Source of the DNA: Hydrogenophilales bacterium RIFOXYD1_FULL_62_11
GTDB lineage: Bacteria > Pseudomonadota > Gammaproteobacteria > Burkholderiales > Thiobacillaceae
DNA length: 7,932 bases
Assembly: GCA_001802655.1 (NCBI GenBank)
Contig: MGZO01000067.1
Coordinates: forward strand, 1,298-9,229
Direction of reading: 5' to 3'
Under the pieces are notes generated by a model. That model had not been told where the DNA came from. It was given only the letters and a program-made list of their open reading frames with translations, and did not search any database. A program made the position numbers and the translations under genes. Of the stretch, positions 5,290 through 7,932 are shown one piece after another (position 1 is the first letter of the stretch; every line of letters starts with the position of its first letter).

Positions 5290-6171
5290 ATGGTCATCGG
5301 GCACGACCCGCAGCGCGAGCAGCTCGAACTGTTCCATGCCTTCTCCGGCGAGCTGCCAGCGCGCGATGCGCAAGACCTGATGGCCTACCCGTTCTTTTCG
5401 CTGGCCAAGAGCAAGCGCACGGTGCCGATCGACTTCCGCACCGGCAGCGTGACCGTGCGGGTCGAAGGCACGGCCGAGCATGGTCTAGCGACGATATGGG
5501 ATGCCGACATCCTGATCTGGGCTGCCAGCCAGATCGTCGAGGCGCGCGATGCGGGGATTCGCTCGTCGCGGCTGATGGCGGCCACACCCTACGAGATCCT
5601 GCGCTTCATCGGTCGCGGCACATCGCTGCGCGACTACCAGCGCCTCAAGGCGGCCCTGGACCGCTTGCAATCGACCAGCGTAGCCACATCCATCCGCCAG
5701 CCGAATGCGCGACGCCTGCACCGCTTCTCGTGGATCAACGAATGGAAGGAGCGCGCGGACGGCCAGGGCCGACCGCTGGGTATCGAGCTGATCCTGCCGG
5801 ACTGGTTTTATGCGGGCGTGCTCGAAGAGAGTCTGGTGCTGACCATCGACGCCAACTACTTCCGCCTGACCGGTGGCATCGAGCGCTGGCTGTACCGCCT
5901 GGTGCGCAAGCACGGCGGCTGGCAGCGCGAGGGCTGGCGCTTCGACTTTCCTCATCTGCACCGCAAGTCCGGGAGTCTGGCGCGCTTCACCGACTTCGCC
6001 TACGACCTGCGTTGCATCGTGGCGCGTCAGCCCTTGCCGGGCTACACGCTTGCCGTCCTGCGACCAAGGCATGGCCCGGAAGTGCTGACCTTCCGCGCCG
6101 TGCCGTCCACGGCACCGCTGCGCCCCGGTGGCAGCTTCAATGCCAGCTCATTGCCTGTGGAAAAGCGGTGA
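5290..6171 (+). CDS. repA: replication initiator protein RepA (RPA family)
   Basis: A 293-residue protein of normal length for the RepA/RPA replication initiator family, which binds iterons and opens the origin. Family landmarks in order: FFSLAKSKR (35-43), GLATIWDADILIW (65-77), YQRLKAALDRLQSTSVATS (116-134), FSWINEW (146-152), and YFRLTGGIERWLYRLVRKHG (190-209), the last resembling the DNA-binding winged-helix part. Three iterons start 6 bases after the stop, as expected for its own binding sites. ATG at 5290 is the only standard start before an upstream in-frame stop at 5221; its Shine-Dalgarno is weak, which may keep expression low. It lies 22 bases after the excisionase-like gene, probably in the same transcript. 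A long overlapping frame from 5274 is a shadow. Confidence 0.92.
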   Translation: MVIGHDPQREQLELFHAFSGELPARDAQDLMAYPFFSLAKSKRTVPIDFRTGSVTVRVEGTAEHGLATIWDADILIWAASQIVEARDAGIRSSRLMAATPYEILRFIGRGTSLRDYQRLKAALDRLQSTSVATSIRQPNARRLHRFSWINEWKERADGQGRPLGIELILPDWFYAGVLEESLVLTIDANYFRLTGGIERWLYRLVRKHGGWQREGWRFDFPHLHRKSGSLARFTDFAYDLRCIVARQPLPGYTLAVLRPRHGPEVLTFRAVPSTAPLRPGGSFNASSLPVEKR

Positions 6172-6176
6172 ATCCG

Positions 6177-6240
6177 CTCGTGCTATCGGGAGTGGGAATC
6201 CTCGTGCTATCAGGAGTGACCGTCTCGTGCTATCAGGAGT
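6177..6240. repeat. three RepA iterons
   Basis: CTCGTGCTATCRGGAGT occurs at 6177-6193, 6201-6217 and 6224-6240, at 24- and 23-bp spacing, all in the same orientation. Copies 2 and 3 are identical; copy 1 differs at one base. Direct repeats of this size and phase next to repA are the standard form of initiator-binding iterons. Confidence 0.9.
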
Positions 6241-6283
6241 ACGGATTGACCGAAAAGCCTTTTGCGGTGCGGGTTTCGGCGTC

Positions 6284-6332
6284 TCCTAACTTAGGTTCTA
6301 ACTTTGAATCTATAAAACTAACGATAAGAAGA
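6284..6332. other. AT-rich putative unwinding region of the origin
   Basis: This is the most AT-rich stretch of the rep-par region. It contains the 11-base palindrome CCTAACTTAGG (6285-6295) and a repeated CTAACTT at 6286-6292 and 6298-6304, then TATAAAACTAACGATAAG. Lying between the iterons and the DnaA box, it is a plausible duplex-unwinding element. It may also hold the parA promoter, though no clean -35/-10 pair is visible. Confidence 0.5.
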
Positions 6333-6342
6333 CCCCGCGCGC

Positions 6343-6351
6343 TGTGGATAA
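6343..6351 (-). other. perfect DnaA box
   Basis: TGTGGATAA on the + strand is TTATCCACA on the minus strand, the exact consensus for the host initiator DnaA. It lies 26 bases before the parA start and beyond the AT-rich region from the iterons. Confidence 0.75.
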
Positions 6352-6376
6352 ACCGACGCGCTGGAGGCAGCGCATC

Positions 6377-7015
6377 ATGATCATCGCGCTGCTCAACCAG
6401 AAAGGCGGGGTCGGCAAGACCACCCTCGCCACCCACATCGCCGGTGAGCTGGCGATGCAAGGCAGCTCAGTGATCCTGATCGATGCCGATCCCCAAGGTT
6501 CGGCACTCGATTGGACACAGCGCCGTAGCCAGAACGGCTTGTCCAGGCTGTTCGGTGCTGTCGGCCTGGCAAGGGAGACCCTGCATCAGGAAGCGCCAGA
6601 ACTCGCCAGACGCTGCGATCACATCGTGATCGACGGCCCGCCCCGGATCGCCGCCCTCGCGCGCTCCGCGCTGCTCGCGGCGGACCTGGTGCTGATTCCC
6701 GTTCAGCCCAGTCCCTACGACGTATGGGCCAGCGCCGAGATGGTGTCGCTGATTCGCGAAGCGCAGGTGTTCCGGCCAGCGCTGCGCGCGGCCTTCATCA
6801 TCAACCGGCGCGTCAGCACCACGGTGATCGGACGCGAGGCGCGCAGCGCACTCGCCGATCAACCGCTGCCATCGCTGCTCTCGGAAGTTCGGCAGCGCAT
6901 CGTGTTCGCTGACAGCGTGGCCGCCGGCCGACTTGCCCGCGAACTCGACGCAGACAGCATCGCTGCACGCGAGATCGCGGCGCTCGCCGATGAAGTGTTG
7001 AGGATGGCGCCATGA
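6377..7015 (+). CDS. parA: ParA/ParF-like partition ATPase
   Basis: A 212-residue deviant Walker ATPase without an N-terminal DNA-binding domain, as in the short type Ib (ParF-like) partition proteins. The Walker A motif is KGGVGKTT (9-16) with the signature lysine K9 and P-loop K14. Walker A' is LIDADPQGS (34-42), and Walker B is HIVIDGPP (82-89). ATP-driven polymerisation or nucleoid gradients of such proteins position plasmids, and in ICEs they help retain the excised circle. The start at 6377 follows GGAGG (6363-6367); an in-frame upstream GTG at 6344 lies in the DnaA box and is less likely. The stop overlaps the next ATG (ATGA). Confidence 0.92.
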   Translation: MIIALLNQKGGVGKTTLATHIAGELAMQGSSVILIDADPQGSALDWTQRRSQNGLSRLFGAVGLARETLHQEAPELARRCDHIVIDGPPRIAALARSALLAADLVLIPVQPSPYDVWASAEMVSLIREAQVFRPALRAAFIINRRVSTTVIGREARSALADQPLPSLLSEVRQRIVFADSVAAGRLARELDADSIAAREIAALADEVLRMAP

Positions 7016-7257
7016 AGAACGGCAAACGGGTTGCCATCGGTGCGCGTCCGCCCGCCAATCCGCACGCCGATGCCTGGGTGCGCCAGGGCGACGGTGCAGA
7101 CATCGGCAAGACCGATCTCTACACCGCCCGACTGACCATCGACGTGACGCCGACGCTGCGCGCCCGCATCAAGGTTGAAGCCTTCACACGCGGCATCACG
7201 GTCGCCGAGATGCTTCGTGCGTTGCTGGAACGCGAATTCCCGGAGAAGCAGCCATGA
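7012..7257 (+). CDS. ribbon-helix-helix ParG-like partition partner
   Basis: An 81-residue protein. Residues 37-45 (YTARLTIDV) form a likely beta strand, followed by helices at about 47-58 and 63-74 (LRARIKVEAFTR, VAEMLRALLERE), the ribbon-helix-helix pattern of small centromere-binding proteins. The N-terminal 34 residues look flexible and basic (KNGKRVAIGARPP), as in ParG, where the tail stimulates the ParF ATPase. It overlaps parA by ATGA with GAGGA at 7000-7004, so the two are made together. It probably binds a centromere-like site and represses the operon; no such site was identified. The RHH call is by pattern only, and it could be annotated simply as hypothetical. Confidence 0.72.
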   Translation: MKNGKRVAIGARPPANPHADAWVRQGDGADIGKTDLYTARLTIDVTPTLRARIKVEAFTRGITVAEMLRALLEREFPEKQP

Positions 7258-7787
7258 GTGCGCTACCGCAGGCGACCAGCAACGCGCCACCAATACCACG
7301 TCCCGTGCTATCGAGCGTCAACAGCGGCACGCCGCTGACACATGTGTCGCTGGCGTTTGTCGCACAGCGGATCAACCTCTATCTGCGTTTCGGCCATCCA
7401 GTGCACGAACTGCGCTTGGATCGCTGGCGCCGCTGCGCGGCGTTCCTTCCTGCTGCGATGTTCTGCCGCGTGCGCTGGGAGTCCAACGACTACGGCACGA
7501 CGCGCTGGCAGCTCATGGTTTTGCAGGCATGCACGCCACTTGATGCGGTACAGCGCATCGCCGGGATTCAGCCGGGCGCGCATCTGCTGCTGTGCGCCGA
7601 GGGTGAGTGGCAGGTGCAGTCGGTCTTGCCACAGATCGACGCCATCGAAGCGCTCGACATCGATCCGGTGTCGGTTTCGCCGGCGTACTGGCGCACGTTG
7701 GGCAATCGACTGTCCGCGCGTTTGCCGCTACCGGCTTACACCGCTGAGCGGCATGCGGCTTACCTCGCGGGCGAGGTGTTGCGATGA
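7254..7787 (+). CDS. DUF2840 domain protein
   Basis: A 177-residue protein of the DUF2840 family, which is found almost always in conjugative elements just ahead of the TraF-type peptidase. After a variable N terminus, conserved-looking parts are LTHVSLAFVAQRINLYLRFG (28-47), RVRWESNDYGTTRWQLMVLQ (about 72-91) and PGAHLLLCAEGEWQVQSVL (about 108-126), ending YTAERHAAYLAGEVL. No signal peptide, membrane segment or known catalytic motif is seen. GGAGAAG at 7242-7248 fits the ATG at 7254. ATGA overlaps on both sides place it in the par-traF operon. A role in conjugation is inferred from its constant neighbours; the biochemical function is unknown. Confidence 0.82.
   Translation: MSALPQATSNAPPIPRPVLSSVNSGTPLTHVSLAFVAQRINLYLRFGHPVHELRLDRWRRCAAFLPAAMFCRVRWESNDYGTTRWQLMVLQACTPLDAVQRIAGIQPGAHLLLCAEGEWQVQSVLPQIDAIEALDIDPVSVSPAYWRTLGNRLSARLPLPAYTAERHAAYLAGEVLR
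7302..7318. repeat. iteron-like sequence inside the DUF2840 gene
   Basis: CCCGTGCTATCGAGCGT matches the iteron consensus at 14 of 17 positions, with an exact 10-base core CGTGCTATCG. It is one isolated copy in coding sequence about 1 kb from the array, so it may be chance. Confidence 0.25.
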
Positions 7788-7932
7788 ACACCCGCCGCCT
7801 GGTTGTTGTGCTCATCGGCCTCGGCATCGCTGCGCTTGCCTGGCCGTCTGTGCATACACCCATTGCGCGGATCGTCTACAACCCGAGTGACAGCGTGCCA
7901 CGCGGCTGGTACCGCATCGGCCCGGCAGACTC
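7784..7932 (+). CDS. traF: TraF-like S26 conjugal transfer peptidase (partial, 5' end)
   Basis: The first 49 residues are present; the gene runs off the window. A single membrane or signal-anchor segment (VVVLIGLGIAALAW, 7-20) is followed by NPSDSVPRGWYRIGP. This is the S26/TraF serine motif, in which S37 is the predicted nucleophile; the catalytic lysine would lie beyond the window. In RP4 the homologue cyclises the pilin TrbC and is required for mating-pair formation. Its ATG overlaps the DUF2840 stop (ATGA, 7784-7787) with GAGG at 7773-7776. It marks the start of the transfer genes, presumably followed by traG and a relaxase, which are not seen here. Confidence 0.9.
   Translation, partial: MNTRRLVVVLIGLGIAALAWPSVHTPIARIVYNPSDSVPRGWYRIGPAD

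Larger units (their letters stand above)
6156..6351. other. candidate replication origin (oriV)
   Basis: The repA-parA interval combines the parts of an iteron origin: a DnaA-box-like TGTGGAAAA at 6156-6164 (one mismatch, inside the end of repA), three iterons, a short AT-rich stretch, and a perfect DnaA box TGTGGATAA at 6343-6351 (TTATCCACA on the minus strand). It suggests that the element can replicate as a circle with host DnaA. Function is inferred. Confidence 0.78.

Noticed and set aside
5485..6072. 195-codon minus-strand ORF
   Set aside because: Antisense to repA in a GC-rich gene, where such open frames are common; no domain features.
6177..6240. CRISPR array
   Set aside because: Only three short 17-bp repeats with 6-7-bp gaps beside repA; this is an iteron array, not repeat-spacer structure.
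5274..6380. 368-codon + strand ORF overlapping repA
   Set aside because: Out-of-frame shadow of repA that also reads through the iterons and into the parA leader; the translation is arginine- and alanine-rich with no family features, whereas the repA frame has clear motifs.
1..7932. tRNA gene or att site
   Set aside because: No tRNA cloverleaf or recognisable att core repeat was seen on either strand, so element boundaries cannot be placed within the window.

Overview
The window is high-GC proteobacterial DNA. Strong purine-rich Shine-Dalgarno sites, ATGA-coupled genes and GC-rich third codon positions fit a beta- or gammaproteobacterium; the genus cannot be fixed from the sequence. Most of it looks like the regulation, replication and partition core of an integrative and conjugative element (ICE), in the broad group that couples DUF2958, DUF6499/DUF2285, an excisionase-like winged helix, RepA, ParA, DUF2840 and a TraF-type peptidase. 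Tn4371-like elements and the rhizobial symbiosis ICEs are the relatives I would compare. No integrase, relaxase or attachment site is in view, so the ICE assignment rests on gene content and order.

Layout: 1-1873 is a cargo-like operon on the + strand: the possible tail of an unidentified gene, a cysteine desulfurase and a small SAM methyltransferase, joined by ATGA overlaps. 1874-2438 has no convincing gene. It holds three 23-bp repeats that look like one orphan end of an IS21-family insertion sequence (2076-2146), then a leader with small hairpins. 2439-3811 is an accessory block in which two DUF2958 paralogues (+ strand) flank an Xre repressor (- strand); there are two clear terminators, a palindromic operator candidate and a long hairpin over the second DUF2958 stop codon. 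3812-4098 is non-coding and rich in dyads.

4099-5267 is the proposed excision control module: a single-ORF DUF6499-DUF2285 protein resembling the ICEMlSym activator FseA, followed by an excisionase-like winged-helix protein resembling RdfS, with a near-perfect inverted repeat between them. 5290-6351 carries an IncW/RPA-type RepA and, just downstream, three iterons, an AT-rich stretch and a perfect DnaA box, which together look like a replication origin. 6377-7932 is a tightly coupled run (ATGA at each junction): small ParA/ParF ATPase, ribbon-helix-helix ParG-like partner, DUF2840 protein and the start of a TraF/S26 peptidase.

Working model (inference): the FseA-like protein turns on the excisionase-like gene, the element is excised, RepA replicates it from the iteron origin, ParA and its partner stabilise it, and the same transcriptional direction leads into the conjugation genes. 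The clearest unusual points are the compact activator-excisionase-origin-partition arrangement, the inverted repeat in front of the excisionase-like gene, and the paired DUF2958 genes around one Xre gene.
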